NCBI RefSeq assembly: GCF_011008945.1
Contig: NZ_WYCT01000025.1
Span: 1 to 39,713 of the forward strand
Source of the DNA: Streptomyces harenosi
GTDB taxonomy: Bacteria > Actinomycetota > Actinomycetes > Streptomycetales > Streptomycetaceae
Direction of reading: 5' to 3'
Length of the DNA: 39,713 nt
In this document: one piece after another, positions 6,999-14,800 of the stretch
Layout: each line of letters begins with the position of its first letter
Position numbering within the stretch: position 1 is the stretch's first letter
Translations under genes and position numbers: made by a program
Notes under the pieces: model-generated
Database searches by the model: none
Told to the model about the DNA's origin: nothing
What the model saw: the letters and a program-made list of their open reading frames with translations, nothing else

Positions 6999-8546
6999 GT
7001 GTCGTCCCGTCACCCCACCCGCCGTACCGTCCTGGCCGCCACGACCGTCACGGCCGCCACCGCCGCCCTCGGCGCGGTCACCGCCGCCGCCCCGGCGTAC
7101 GCCGCGCCCGCGCTGCCGAACGGCACCAGCAAGGACAAGGTCCTGGTCATCGGCATGGACGGCCTGCGCCACGACCGCATCGACGCGGCCAACGCGCCGC
7201 ACCTGAAGGCCATGATGAGCGAGGGGACGTACGGCACCTCCCTGCTGTACGCCAACCCGATGGCCGCCACCTCCTCCGGGCCCGGCTGGTCCACCGTCTC
7301 CACCGGTGTCTGGCCCGACAAGCACGGCGTCAAGGACAACAGCTTCACGGGCAAGGACTACACCCGCTACCCGGGCCTGCTGGCCCGCCTGGCCCAGGTG
7401 CGGCCCGGGCTGTCCACGTACGCCGCCGTCGACTGGAAGCCCCTGGACACCCAGGGCACCGTCACCCCGGGCGCGGACGCCACCCTGGTCCTTGACGGCG
7501 ACGCCGACGGTTACGCCGCGCACGACGCCACCATCGCCGCCCAGACCGAGGCCGTCCTGCGCGACCAGAACCCGGACGTGTTGTTCGTCTACTTCGGCCA
7601 GACCGACATCGTCGGCCACAACCAGGGCGCGGCCGGCCAGGCGTACCTGAACGCGATCGCGACGCAGGACGCCTACGTCGGCCGCCTGCGCGCCACGATC
7701 AAGGCCCGCCCCACCTACGCCACCGAGCGCTGGACCGTCATCGTCACCACCGACCACGGCCACCTGGACGCGGGCGGCCACGGCGGGTCCGCGATCGAGG
7801 AGCGCCGCACCTTCGTCCTCGCCACCGGCCCGGGCATCGCCGCCGGCGCCCGCCCGATCGACACCCGGCTCGTCGACGTCGTCCCCACCGTCCTCAAACA
7901 GCTCGGCATCCCCGTCGACCCCGCCTGGGGCCTGGACGGCAAGCCGATCCAGGAGCGCTCCGCCGACCCCTTCGACGCGCTGTACGGCTCCCTCTCGGCC
8001 CGCGTCGACGAGACCGGCATCCCGGCCTCCGTCCTCGGCTTCACCCACACCCCGCCCAGCGGCTGGTCCGTGATCGGCAACGCCATGGGCACCGGCGGGG
8101 TGACCGAGTGGCGCGGCTGGGCGTTCGCCACCGACGAGTTCTGGTCCCGCGCCCAGCGCGACCAGTCCCGGGAGCTGAACGTCCGCTCGCGCGGCGTGTT
8201 CGCGGTCGCCGACTCCGACGAGTGGGCCGACAAGACCTTCTCCGGCATCTACGACTCGACCCTGGTGACCCCGGCGTACGCGGTCGGCGGCGCCTCGGCG
8301 GTCCGGCTGGACTTCACCACCCACTACCGGCAGGAGGGCGGCCAGACCGCCCAGGTCCTGGCCTCCTTCAATGGCGGCACGCCCACCGTCGTCGAGAGCT
8401 ACACCTCCGACGTCGTCTCGCAGCCCCGGTCGCTGACCGTCCCCGTCCCCGCCGGAGCTTCGAACGTGAGCTTCCGTTTCCGGTACACCGGGGCGAACAA
8501 CTGGTACTGGACGATCGACGGGATCAAGGTCGCCGTGCTTCCCTGA
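6999..8546 (+). CDS. Secreted alkaline-phosphatase-superfamily phosphodiesterase (NPP-like)
   Basis: A 515-residue exported metal-dependent hydrolase. The N-terminus has a twin-arginine-like signal (RRTVLAA at 8-14) and AxA cleavage near residue 36. The catalytic domain matches type I phosphodiesterase/nucleotide pyrophosphatases: MDGLRHDRI with metal ligand D54, a TSSGPGW segment where S93 occupies the usual Thr nucleophile position, STGVWPDKHG at 101-110, then DIVGHNQG and TTDHGH metal-binding motifs. The last 130 residues look like a beta-rich accessory domain. GGAG at 6989-6992 sets the GTG start. Following the phosphonate importer, it may release phosphate or phosphonate headgroups from extracellular esters; that link is inference. 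Confidence 0.8.
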   Translation: MSSRHPTRRTVLAATTVTAATAALGAVTAAAPAYAAPALPNGTSKDKVLVIGMDGLRHDRIDAANAPHLKAMMSEGTYGTSLLYANPMAATSSGPGWSTVSTGVWPDKHGVKDNSFTGKDYTRYPGLLARLAQVRPGLSTYAAVDWKPLDTQGTVTPGADATLVLDGDADGYAAHDATIAAQTEAVLRDQNPDVLFVYFGQTDIVGHNQGAAGQAYLNAIATQDAYVGRLRATIKARPTYATERWTVIVTTDHGHLDAGGHGGSAIEERRTFVLATGPGIAAGARPIDTRLVDVVPTVLKQLGIPVDPAWGLDGKPIQERSADPFDALYGSLSARVDETGIPASVLGFTHTPPSGWSVIGNAMGTGGVTEWRGWAFATDEFWSRAQRDQSRELNVRSRGVFAVADSDEWADKTFSGIYDSTLVTPAYAVGGASAVRLDFTTHYRQEGGQTAQVLASFNGGTPTVVESYTSDVVSQPRSLTVPVPAGASNVSFRFRYTGANNWYWTIDGIKVAVLP

Positions 8547-8640
8547 CCAGGCGCTGTCCTGACTAGGCTGGGGGCGTCGGTACGCCGTGGTCCCGGCGCC
8601 CCTGTCTCTTGTCCGTACGCACGCCAGGAGTTCGCAGCAC

Positions 8641-9420
8641 ATGGCAGACCGCAAGCCCATCGAATCGTGGCTCACCGACATGGACGGCGTCCTCATCCAC
8701 GAGGGAGTGCCGATCCCCGGGGCCGACGCCTTCCTCAAGAGGCTGCGCGAGTCCGGCAGGCCCTTCCTGGTCCTGACCAACAACTCCATGTACACCCCGC
8801 GCGACCTGCACGCCCGGCTGCGCCGCATGGGCCTGGAGGTGCCGATCGAGGCCATCTGGACCTCGGCGCTGGCCACCGCCAAGTTCCTCGACGACCAGCG
8901 GCCCGGCGGCTCGGCGTACGTCATCGGCGAGGCCGGCCTGACCACCGCCCTGCACGACATCGGGTACGTCCTGACCGACCACGACCCGGACTACGTCGTC
9001 CTCGGCGAGACCCGCACCTACTCCTTCGAGGCCATGACGAAGGCGGTGCGCCTCATCAACGACGGCGCCCGGTTCATCTGCACCAACCCCGACGAGACCG
9101 GGCCTTCCACCGAGGGGCCGCTCCCCGCGACCGGAGCGGTGGCCGCGCTCATCACCAAGGCGACCGGCAAGAGCCCCTACTTCGCGGGCAAGCCCAACCC
9201 GCTGATGATGCGCACCGGGCTCAACGCCATCGGCGCCCACTCCGAGACCAGCGCGATGATCGGCGACCGCATGGACACCGACGTGCTGGCCGGGATCGAG
9301 GCCGGGATGCAGACCTTCCTGGTGCTGACCGGTCTGACCGCCCCCGGGCGGATCGAGGACTTCCCCTACCGGCCGTCCCAGGTGGTGGACTCCATCGCGG
9401 ACCTCGTCGACCGGATCTGA
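8641..9420 (+). CDS. HAD-IIA family phosphatase (NagD-like)
   Basis: A 259-residue HAD phosphatase. All four motifs are present: DMDGV (nucleophile D13, acid/base D15), TNN for motif II, FAGKPNP with the motif III lysine, and GDRMDTDV for motif IV. The C2-type cap between motifs II and III is typical of NagD and p-nitrophenylphosphatases. It probably dephosphorylates sugar phosphates or nucleotides; the natural substrate cannot be read from sequence. I chose ATG 8641 with AGGAG at 8626-8630; a GTG 54 bases upstream would add a poorly conserved-looking leader. It stands alone after the phosphodiesterase and may be a single-gene unit. Confidence 0.85.
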   Translation: MADRKPIESWLTDMDGVLIHEGVPIPGADAFLKRLRESGRPFLVLTNNSMYTPRDLHARLRRMGLEVPIEAIWTSALATAKFLDDQRPGGSAYVIGEAGLTTALHDIGYVLTDHDPDYVVLGETRTYSFEAMTKAVRLINDGARFICTNPDETGPSTEGPLPATGAVAALITKATGKSPYFAGKPNPLMMRTGLNAIGAHSETSAMIGDRMDTDVLAGIEAGMQTFLVLTGLTAPGRIEDFPYRPSQVVDSIADLVDRI

Positions 9421-9522
9421 CACCGGCCACCGCCCGTCGTCACCCGTTCGGCGCACCCGCGCCCCGCACCGGATGCGGGGCGCGGACGCCCGGGAGAGTC
9501 TCCGGACGACGGGAGGTTCACG

Positions 9523-10200
9523 ATGGGATCACCCAGCGTCACCAGGCCCGGCCGGGCACGCCCCCGCGGCACCGGCCGGCTCGTGACCGGCGTCGCCTGG
9601 GCGGCGCTGCTGCTCGGGCTGTGGCTGTGGGGCCGGAACACCACCGCCCTGCCGGAGAGCGGCCCGCTCGGACCGGCCACCGGCGACATGGCGGCGGCCG
9701 GCCGCCCGCCCGATGTGGAACTGCCGCCGGCGCACCGGCCGCTCGGCACGGCGCCCCCACGGCGCCTGGACATCCCCGGCCTCGGCATCCAGGCCCCGGT
9801 GACGGCCCGCGGACTCGACGCCCGCGGCGCCCTCGACCCGCCGCCCCCCGGCCTGCCCCGCACGGTCGGCTGGTACGCCGCCGGCCCGGCCCCGGGCGCG
9901 GCCGGCACCGCGCTGCTGGTGGGGCGCACCGGCACCGGGACACGCCCCGCCGTCTTCCACGAGGTGAGCACGCTGAAGCCGGGCGACACCATCCGGGTGC
10001 TCCGGGACGGCGCCGGAGCCGCCGAGTTCACCGTGGACGACGTCGAGGTCCTCGACCGCGACCGCTTCGCCGCCCACCAGGCGCACGGGCGGCGCGAGAC
10101 GGGACGGGCCGGACTGCGGCTGATCACCTGCGGCGACACCCCCGGCGGCTGCACGGCGAACGTGGTCGTCTCCGCGTATCTGACCGGAACCGGCCGGTGA
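9523..10200 (+). CDS. Class F sortase-like membrane protein lacking catalytic His and Arg
   Basis: A 225-residue protein with one N-terminal membrane helix (about 20-37), a Pro-rich linker and a C-terminal beta-barrel that reads as class F sortase (RLDIPGLGIQAPV, then PAVFHEVSTLKPGD and LRLITCG). The cysteine of the LITC motif is present (C203). Where class F sortases have a GH dipeptide holding the catalytic histidine, this protein has G134-R135. After the cysteine no arginine appears until the last residue, and the loop between catalytic Cys and the final strand is short. It is therefore probably not a functional transpeptidase. GGGAGG at 9510-9515 supports the start. A strong hairpin follows. 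Confidence 0.75.
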   Translation: MGSPSVTRPGRARPRGTGRLVTGVAWAALLLGLWLWGRNTTALPESGPLGPATGDMAAAGRPPDVELPPAHRPLGTAPPRRLDIPGLGIQAPVTARGLDARGALDPPPPGLPRTVGWYAAGPAPGAAGTALLVGRTGTGTRPAVFHEVSTLKPGDTIRVLRDGAGAAEFTVDDVEVLDRDRFAAHQAHGRRETGRAGLRLITCGDTPGGCTANVVVSAYLTGTGR

Positions 10201-10216
10201 GGCACCCGCCGGGGAC

Positions 10217-10252
10217 GCCGAAGGCCCCTCGCGTGTGCGAGGGGCCTTCGGC
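10217..10252. terminator. Bidirectional hairpin terminator between sortase-like gene and tRNA-Lys
   Basis: A perfect 16-bp stem (10217-10232 with 10237-10252) and a GTGT loop. It lies 16 bases after the sortase-like stop and just beyond the 3' end of the minus-strand tRNA-Lys, so it can end both transcripts. There is no U-tract, as usual for Streptomyces. A near-identical hairpin sits beyond the third tRNA-Lys. Confidence 0.85.
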
Positions 10253-10258
10253 TGTCGG

Positions 10259-10332
10259 TGCGCCGCCAGGGACTCGAACCCCGGACCCGCTGATTAAGAG
10301 TCAGCTGCTCTAACCAACTGAGCTAGCGGCGC
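10259..10332 (-). tRNA. tRNA-Lys (CUU), copy 1
   Basis: A full 74-base cloverleaf. Acceptor GCGCCGC pairs with GCGGCGC, the D-arm and TTCGAGTC T-loop are standard, and the anticodon loop ACTCTTAATC gives CUU (lysine AAG). CCA is not encoded. The sequence is identical to copies at 13662-13735 and 23541-23614. Confidence 0.97.
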
Positions 10333-10346
10333 CTGCTGACGTCTTA

Positions 10347-10381
10347 ACTTTACCCGACCCCGCGGGGTGCTCCCGACCACC
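10347..10381 (-). promoter_or_regulatory. tRNA-Lys copy 1 promoter with conserved upstream block
   Basis: On the minus strand a -10 TAAAGT (10352-10347) is preceded at 17 bases by CGGGAG (10375-10370). The surrounding 18-base block 10364-10381 recurs with one mismatch at 13795-13812 upstream of copy 2, where the corresponding elements are CGGAAG and TAGTAT. Conservation of block and spacing supports a promoter. Start would fall about 10 bases before the tRNA. Confidence 0.55.
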
Positions 10382-10518
10382 GCCCGCCGGGCCCCCGGGG
10401 GCGCGGACCGCCCCCGTACATCATTCGGCCCGTCAACATGCGCGCCGGGAAGACAGTTGGAAAACTGGCGCTCGTGCACCAAAGCGGACATGTCCACCGG
10501 GAGTGTGAGGTAGGTCGC

Positions 10519-11637
10519 ATGAGGACGCCGGTATTCGAAGAGATCGATCCCGCGAGCGACTGCGACTGCCCGGGCTGCCGGCACTGGCGGCGCGTCCTGC
10601 CGTTCTCCGCCCGGTCCCCGGCCGGCCGGGCCCCCGGCCACCCGGCCGCGCACCGCGCGCTGATCGCGGCCACCGCCGCCGCGGCGGCCGGCGCCGCCCT
10701 GGGCGCGGCTCCCGCCGCCGCGGCCCCGGCCGCCGCCCACGCCCCCTACCGGCCGGGCGCGCCCACCGGTGACGAGCCCGGGACCCCGCAGGGCGGCACG
10801 GCCCCGCTGCACGGCGCCGGCTCAGGGGCACCCCGGCCGACGGCCGGGGCGGTCGTCCCCGCGACGACCCGCGCGCAGATCATCGAGCGGGCGCAGACAT
10901 GGGTCACCGCCAAGGTGCCGTACAGCATGACCGCCTACTGGACCGACGGCTACCGGCAGGACTGCTCGGGCTATGTCTCGATGGCCTGGAGCCTGCCCGG
11001 GAACGAGTGGACGGGCAGCCTCGGCCAGTACGCGGACCGCATCACCAAGGAGGAGCTCCAGCCCGGCGACATCCTGCTCTTCCACAATCCGTCCGACCCG
11101 CAGAACGGCTCCCACGTGGTGATCTTCGGCGGCTGGACGGACTCCGCGCACACCCAGTACACCGCCTACGAGCAGACACCCCCGCACACCCGCCGGCAGA
11201 CCACGCCGTACGCCTACTGGAGCAACTCCGCCGGCTTCCTGCCCTACCGCTACAAGGGCCTCACGGCCACCGCGGCCACCACGGCCGCCGCGACGGCGCA
11301 GCACGGCGCGCCGGCCGCGGGGTCCCCGCCGGAAGCACCGGTCCCGGGGGAGGCGGCGCGGGTCCCGGACGGAAGCGGGGCGCCCTCCTCGCACGGGGTG
11401 CCCGGCTATCCGGGCCGCGCGATGTTCCGTCCGGGGGCGCACAACGCCCATGTCACCCGGTTGGGGCGGCAGCTCGTGAGGAAGGGGTTCGGCGCGCACT
11501 ACACCGCCGGGCCCGGGCCCCGCTGGGGCGAGGCGGACCGGCGGGCCGTCGAGGCGTTCCAGCGCGCCCAGGGCTGGCGGGGCGGCGCGGCGGACGGCTT
11601 TCCGGGGCCGGAGACCTGGCGGCGGATCTTCTCCTGA
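10519..11637 (+). CDS. Exported NlpC/P60-like cell-wall hydrolase with peptidoglycan-binding domain
   Basis: A 372-residue protein. The N-terminus has a Cys-rich CDCPGC cluster (15-20), then an Ala-rich hydrophobic segment (about 47-72) that acts as signal or anchor. Residues 115-265 form a papain-like amidase domain with QDCSGYV (C149) and SHVVIFGGW (H199), as in NlpC/P60 and CHAP enzymes. After an Ala/Gly/Pro linker, residues about 305-372 are a PG_binding_1-type domain (AVEAFQRAQGW). It probably cleaves stem peptides or crosslinks in the wall. ATG 10519 follows a GAGG site; an upstream in-frame ATG at 10438 would precede the conserved-looking start. It sits between two tRNA-Lys genes with no operon partners apart from a possible link to the next gene. 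Confidence 0.8.
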   Translation: MRTPVFEEIDPASDCDCPGCRHWRRVLPFSARSPAGRAPGHPAAHRALIAATAAAAAGAALGAAPAAAAPAAAHAPYRPGAPTGDEPGTPQGGTAPLHGAGSGAPRPTAGAVVPATTRAQIIERAQTWVTAKVPYSMTAYWTDGYRQDCSGYVSMAWSLPGNEWTGSLGQYADRITKEELQPGDILLFHNPSDPQNGSHVVIFGGWTDSAHTQYTAYEQTPPHTRRQTTPYAYWSNSAGFLPYRYKGLTATAATTAAATAQHGAPAAGSPPEAPVPGEAARVPDGSGAPSSHGVPGYPGRAMFRPGAHNAHVTRLGRQLVRKGFGAHYTAGPGPRWGEADRRAVEAFQRAQGWRGGAADGFPGPETWRRIFS

Positions 11638-11733
11638 ACCACCCGGGGCCCGCGCGGCCACTCGCCGCTGCCGCGCGGACGCCCCGGTCGCTCACCCGTT
11701 CATGACGCGTCTGGCGCGGAGGCTGGAGCACGC

Positions 11734-12840
11734 ATGAGTACGACCACGTCACACCCGCCCGAGTCCGGCGGCCCGGCGGAGGGGGCCCGGTCCGGGCGGC
11801 TCATCCGGAACGAGGCCACCACCGAGATCCCCGTCCACCTGCTCTTCCGCGACGATCCCCGTCCGGCGCCGGTGCCGCTGCGGCCCGCGGTCGTGGCCCG
11901 GCGGCAGGGCACGGGGGAGCAGCCCCGGCTGCGCCGCCCGGCGGCCGCCCGGCCCGCACCCGTGGTGGAGGTCGACCCGGAGCTGGTGGAGCGTCCGGCC
12001 CGGGTGCTGCCGGGCGCGGCGGGCGTGTTCGCCGGGGCCTGCGGCGCGGCCGGCTGCCTGGTCACCTCCTGGTGGGCGGGTGTCCTGGCGCCCCTCGCGG
12101 CGGTGCCGGCGTCGCCCGGCGCCGGGCTGGGCGCGGCCCAGTGGGCGGCGTACGCGGGGGCGGGCGCGCTCGGCCTGTTCGGCCTGGGCGGACTGGCCCG
12201 GGGGCGGAACGGGCGGGCCTGGGTGCTCGGCCTGTTCGGCCGGTACCGGGGGACCGTGCGGCGCACCGGCCTGATGTGGGTCAACCCGCTGCTGCTGCGC
12301 CGCCGGGTCGACGTACGGCTGCGGCACTGGCGCAGCGAGCCGATGCCCGCGGCCGACCGCAACGGGGTGCCGCTCACCGTGGTGACGCTGGTGGTGTGGC
12401 GGGTGCGGGACACCGCGCGGGCCGCGCTCGCCGTCGACGACCACGAGACGTATCTGCGCGAGTGCGTCGAGGCGGCGCTCGCCCGGGTGCCGGTGGGGAT
12501 GCCGGGCGGCGGGCCGGGCGCGGCGGAGGCGGCCGGTGAGGCGCTGACCCGGCTGGTGGCGCAGGACACGGCCCCGGTGGGGCTGGAGGTGTTCTCGGTG
12601 CGCCCGGCGCGGGTGGAGTACGCGCCGGAGGTCGCCGCGGCGATGCACCGCCGCCGGATCGCCGCCCTGGACGCCGAGCAGCGGGCGCACGTGCTCACCT
12701 CGGTCGTGGACTCGGTGGAGGACACGGTGACCCGGCTGACCACGCGCGGGCTGGTGGAGCTCGACGACTACGACAGGAAGATCCTGGTGAGGGACCTGAC
12801 GGTGGCCTTCTGCGCGGGACGGGGGGAGGCCGGGACCTGA
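11734..12840 (+). CDS. SPFH/band-7 domain membrane protein
   Basis: A 368-residue protein with a charged, Pro-rich cytoplasmic N-terminus, two membrane segments (about 92-112 and 134-152) and an SPFH/prohibitin-like domain that begins around GLMWVNPLLLRRRVDVRLRHW. SPFH proteins scaffold membrane microdomains and oligomerise. The region after residue 290 is shorter than the long coiled coil of flotillins. It lies 96 bases after the wall hydrolase on the same strand, so co-transcription is possible. No enzymatic role is suggested by the sequence. Confidence 0.8.
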   Translation: MSTTTSHPPESGGPAEGARSGRLIRNEATTEIPVHLLFRDDPRPAPVPLRPAVVARRQGTGEQPRLRRPAAARPAPVVEVDPELVERPARVLPGAAGVFAGACGAAGCLVTSWWAGVLAPLAAVPASPGAGLGAAQWAAYAGAGALGLFGLGGLARGRNGRAWVLGLFGRYRGTVRRTGLMWVNPLLLRRRVDVRLRHWRSEPMPAADRNGVPLTVVTLVVWRVRDTARAALAVDDHETYLRECVEAALARVPVGMPGGGPGAAEAAGEALTRLVAQDTAPVGLEVFSVRPARVEYAPEVAAAMHRRRIAALDAEQRAHVLTSVVDSVEDTVTRLTTRGLVELDDYDRKILVRDLTVAFCAGRGEAGT

Positions 12841-12906
12841 GGTCGGCCCCTGGTGGCCGGGGCCGCCCCGGGGCGGGGAAACAGCCGGTGAAATCCGGCC
12901 CGCTAT

Positions 12907-12958
12907 TGGTATGGACATGTTCAAGACGTCCCCATAATCTGAGACTTGGTCTAGACCT
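12907..12958 (+). promoter_or_regulatory. LPMO promoter with DasR-like boxes
   Basis: A sigma-70-type promoter reads TGGACA (12912-12917), 17 bases, TAATCT (12935-12940). Just downstream is TGGTCTAGACCT (12947-12958), which matches the DasR-responsive element core TGGTCTAGACCA at 11 of 12 bases. A weaker copy, TGGTATGGACAT (12907-12918), overlaps the -35. Twelve-base direct repeats of this type are known in Streptomyces chitinase promoters. The gene should be repressed by DasR and induced by chitin-derived sugars; regulation is inferred from the boxes. Confidence 0.7.
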
Positions 12959-12998
12959 GCACGGCTCACTGAATCCCCACGTCTGCAGGAGCGGCAGC

Positions 12999-13604
12999 AT
13001 GCGTACCAGGACCAAGTTGTCCGCCGCCGTGGTGGGACTGGCGACCACCGGAGCCCTTGTGCTCTCGTCCGGTGGTGCCAGCGGCCACGGCTACACCGAC
13101 CTCCCCATCAGCCGGCAGAAGCTCTGCCAGAACGGCACGGTCACCAACTGCGGCGCCATCCAGTGGGAGCCGCAGAGCGTCGAGGGCCCCAAGGGCTTCC
13201 CGGCCGCGGGACCGGCCGACGGACGGATCTGTTCCGCGAACAACGTCGGCTTCGCCCAGCTCGACAGCCCGCGCACGCCCTCGGGCGGCGCCTGGCCCGC
13301 CACCAAGGTGACCGGCGGCCAGAGCTACACCTTCCGGTGGCAGTTCACCGCCATGCACGCCACGACCGACTTCAAGTACTACGTGACCAAGCCGGGCTGG
13401 AACCAGAACCACAACCTGGCCCGGTCCGACCTCAACCTGACGCCGTTCCTGACGGTGCCGTACAACGGCCAGCGGCCGCCGTCCACGCTCTCCCACAGCG
13501 GCACGCTGCCGTCCGGGCTGAGCGGGCGCCACGTGATCCTCGCGGTGTGGACGATCGCCGACACGGGCAACGCGTTCTACGCCTGCTCGGACGTCACCTT
13601 CTGA
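12999..13604 (+). CDS. Secreted AA10 lytic polysaccharide monooxygenase (chitin-type)
   Basis: A 201-residue precursor. The Sec signal ends at ASG, exposing H30 as the mature N-terminal histidine of the copper brace. The second copper ligand is H120 in the MHATTDF segment, and F193 in NAFYAC fits the axial Phe of chitin-active AA10 enzymes. Four to six cysteines (43, 51, 78, 196) suggest disulfides. There is no carbohydrate-binding module, so it is a stand-alone catalytic domain. It oxidatively cleaves crystalline chitin or cellulose; the DasR-like operator favours chitin. AGGAG at 12987-12991 places the start. A hairpin terminator follows. Confidence 0.92.
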   Translation: MRTRTKLSAAVVGLATTGALVLSSGGASGHGYTDLPISRQKLCQNGTVTNCGAIQWEPQSVEGPKGFPAAGPADGRICSANNVGFAQLDSPRTPSGGAWPATKVTGGQSYTFRWQFTAMHATTDFKYYVTKPGWNQNHNLARSDLNLTPFLTVPYNGQRPPSTLSHSGTLPSGLSGRHVILAVWTIADTGNAFYACSDVTF

Positions 13605-13625
13605 CGCCGGGTCGCGGCACGAACA

Positions 13626-13656
13626 GAGGGGCCCCCGCGTGAAGCGAGGGCCCCTC
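13626..13656. terminator. Hairpin terminator between LPMO and tRNA-Lys copy 2
   Basis: A 13-bp stem with one mismatch (13626-13638 with 13644-13656), loop GTGAA. It lies 22 bases after the LPMO stop and just beyond the minus-strand tRNA 3' end, so it likely serves both. Confidence 0.8.
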
Positions 13657-13661
13657 ATCTG

Positions 13662-13735
13662 TGCGCCGCCAGGGACTCGAACCCCGGACCCGCTGATTAA
13701 GAGTCAGCTGCTCTAACCAACTGAGCTAGCGGCGC
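13662..13735 (-). tRNA. tRNA-Lys (CUU), copy 2
   Basis: Identical in all 74 bases to copies 1 and 3, anticodon CUU. CCA not encoded. The 5' flank differs from copies 1 and 3 immediately upstream of the tRNA but shares the more distal promoter block with copy 1. Confidence 0.97.
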
Positions 13736-13777
13736 ATGACTCCCGCCTTCCGCTTTCCGCGGCCGGCGACGAGGTAA

Positions 13778-13812
13778 ATACTACCTGGTCCCAGGGGGTG
13801 CTTCCGACCACC
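13778..13812 (-). promoter_or_regulatory. tRNA-Lys copy 2 promoter
   Basis: Minus-strand -10 TAGTAT (13783-13778) and -35-like CGGAAG (13806-13801) at 17-base spacing, inside the 18-base block shared with copy 1 (13795-13812). Confidence 0.55.
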
Positions 13813-13944
13813 CGGGCGAGGGCACGCTGGACCCGGTCGCGCCACGCCTCCTCACATCCGTGCGCGCAGCCGGCCCCGCTCAGCGCCTCTCCCGTCCCAT
13901 ACGTCCCGTGGCCGGTCCGCGCCGGGGGCGGGTGCCGGCGAGGC

Positions 13945-13983
13945 CGGGGCCCCGGCGCGGGGCCCCGGCGCGGGGCCCCGGCG
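13945..13983. repeat. 13-bp tandem repeat x3 with GGGGCCCC cores
   Basis: Three perfect copies of CGGGGCCCCGGCG (13945-13957, 13958-13970, 13971-13983). Each contains a palindromic GGGGCCCC, so the array can form several alternative hairpins. It lies 23 bases beyond the stop of the minus-strand ehuA and may act in ending that operon's transcript. Confidence 0.85.
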
Positions 13984-14005
13984 CCCGGCGCGCGCGGCGG
14001 CCGCC

Positions 14006-14800
14006 TCAGAGCACCGCGCTGAGGAATTCCCGGGTCCGGTCGTGCTCCGGATCGCTGAAGATCTTCTCCGGCGGACCGGCCTCGATCACCCGACCCGAGT
14101 CGAACATCAGCACCTGGTCCGAGATGTCCCGGGCGAAGTTCATCTCGTGGGTCACGCAGAGCATGGTGATGTCCGTCGAGCGGGCGATGTCCCGCAGCAC
14201 GTCCAGCACCCCGGCCACCAGTTCCGGGTCCAGCGCCGAGGTCACCTCGTCCAGCAGCAGCACCTGGGGCCGCATGGCCAGCGCCCGGGCGATCGCCACC
14301 CGCTGCTGCTGGCCGCCGGAGAGCTGGCCCGGGCGCTTGTCCAGGTGCTCGCTGAGCCCGACCAGCTCCAGCAGTTCCCGCGCCCGCTCCTCGGCGGCGT
14401 CCTTCGACATGCCGAGGACGGTGACCGGCGCCTCGGTGATGTTCCTGAGCACCGACATGTTCGGGAACAGGTTGAACTGCTGGAACACCATGCCGATGTT
14501 CTTGCGGATCTCCCGGACCTGCTTCTCGGGCGCCGGGTACAGCGTGCGGCCGTCGACGGTGATCGTGCCCTCGTCGGGCTTGGCCAGGGTCATCAGCAGC
14601 CGCAGGATCGTGGTCTTGCCCGACCCGGAGGGCCCGATCAGGGTGACGTGCTTGCCGGCGTCCACGGAGAAGTCGAGCCGGTCGAGCACCGTCCGGTCGC
14701 CGAACCGCTTGCTGACCTGTTCCAGCCGCACCAGCTCACGCGTGTGCCGCTCGGGTCCGGTTCCGGGGCGGGGGTCGGTGTCACGGGTGTCAAGGGACAA
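14006..14800 (-). CDS. ehuA: Ectoine/hydroxyectoine ABC transporter ATPase EhuA
   Basis: A 264-residue polar-amino-acid-type ABC ATPase. Walker A is GPSGSGKTT, Q-loop region MVFQQFNLFP, signature LSGGQQQR, Walker B LLLDEVTSALD and switch THEM. It is the last gene of the ehuBCDA operon and powers uptake of the compatible solutes ectoine and hydroxyectoine. The start is a TTG at 14800 overlapping the ehuD stop by 11 bases; no better start is visible before the conserved VRLEQVSKRFGD segment. The ehu identity rests on gene order and on the distinctive EhuB sequence; an alternative is a general amino-acid importer. Confidence 0.85.
   Translation of the reverse strand: MSLDTRDTDPRPGTGPERHTRELVRLEQVSKRFGDRTVLDRLDFSVDAGKHVTLIGPSGSGKTTILRLLMTLAKPDEGTITVDGRTLYPAPEKQVREIRKNIGMVFQQFNLFPNMSVLRNITEAPVTVLGMSKDAAEERARELLELVGLSEHLDKRPGQLSGGQQQRVAIARALAMRPQVLLLDEVTSALDPELVAGVLDVLRDIARSTDITMLCVTHEMNFARDISDQVLMFDSGRVIEAGPPEKIFSDPEHDRTREFLSAVL

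Noticed and set aside
8587..8640. Upstream GTG start for the NagD-like phosphatase
   Set aside because: The AGGAG at 8626-8630 fits ATG 8641, and the extra 18 residues have no HAD-like sequence.
10259..13735. Segment between two tRNA-Lys copies as an integrated element
   Set aside because: It carries ordinary chromosomal genes (wall hydrolase, SPFH, LPMO) with matching composition and no integrase, excisionase or plasmid genes.
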